From contig JAGHSP010000073.1 of assembly GCA_018065815.1 (NCBI GenBank), positions 1-14,748 on the forward strand: a stretch of 14,748 nt of DNA, in the 5' to 3' direction. This stretch comes from Candidatus Sodaliphilus limicaballi. GTDB lineage: Bacteria; Bacteroidota; Bacteroidia; Bacteroidales; Muribaculaceae. Both the position numbers and the translations under genes were made by a program. The notes under the pieces are model-generated. The model saw nothing but the letters and a program-made list of their open reading frames with translations, had not been told where the DNA came from and ran no database searches. This document shows positions 14,699-14,748 of the stretch, piece by piece (positions within the stretch are counted from its first letter, which is position 1; each line of letters opens with the position of its first letter).

Positions 14699-14748
14699 AT
14701 TAGCCGAACCAGTGAAATATCAATAAACAGCGTGTATTCCGAAATCAA

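Larger units (their letters stand above)
14404..14748. other. Non-coding right end with a triloop hairpin cluster
   Basis: I see no credible gene here. Two open frames cross the region on opposite strands, but both run through palindromes and have no family-like sequence. Positions 14404-14600 are AT-rich. From 14612 to 14698 there are three palindromes within 87 bp. Confidence 0.6.

Noticed and set aside
14506..14748. Open frames on both strands at the right end (14506-14703 plus; 14518-14748 minus)
   Set aside because: Both run through the triloop palindromes, have no domain-like sequence, no promoter with a matching -33 box, and basic/proline-rich composition typical of spurious frames.

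Overview
The window looks like a chromosomal stretch from a Bacteroidales bacterium, probably a gut member of the Muribaculaceae/Prevotellaceae side. The family-level guess is inference. The support is as follows. Promoters match the Bacteroidetes pattern (TTTG, about 20 nt, TAnnTTTG). Ribosome binding sites are absent or weak. There is a Bacteroidetes-type LptD, a secreted GH2 enzyme of the DUF4982 type, and a small secreted protein ending in a Por/T9SS-like sorting domain. Nearly all genes are chromosomal housekeeping or envelope genes. I see no phage, IS element, CRISPR array or rRNA.

Layout. (1) 2-7520, minus strand: a strong promoter drives lptD (outer-membrane LPS assembly). It is followed at short spacing by a YiiX/YebB-like secreted cysteine hydrolase, then a secreted GH2 beta-galactosidase-like enzyme, and after a hairpin a MATE efflux transporter. 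The MATE frame carries an in-frame TAG that cuts off its last 32 codons. (2) 7572-9979, minus strand: an HD-domain hydrolase, a 400-bp non-coding gap with several small hairpins, the branched-chain aminotransferase ilvE, and a 110-residue secreted protein. (3) 9980-10344: non-coding, with a promoter, a 5'-UTR hairpin, palindromic repeats and the typA terminator. (4) 10345-13102: typA/bipA (minus) and an alpha/beta hydrolase (plus), transcribed divergently from two TAACTTTG promoters. (5) 13099-14236, minus strand: ung and a GAF-domain free methionine-R-sulfoxide reductase, 4 bp apart. The reductase overlaps the 3' end of the convergent alpha/beta hydrolase by 4 bp. (6) 14252-14748: tRNA-Arg(CCG) with a promoter and a perfect terminator, then a hairpin-rich non-coding tail.

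Three observations stand out. First, the promoters of ung and tRNA-Arg are interleaved: both use the same 20-bp spacer, and each -33 box abuts the other promoter's -7 box. Second, at least seven small palindromes in three separate intergenic gaps share one architecture, a 4-9 bp stem with a three-base loop always closed by C-G. Third, the MATE gene is interrupted by TAG although reading frame and homology-like sequence continue to a natural stop at position 2. I did not find a clear new defence or mobile system; the hairpin family is the best candidate for something undescribed.
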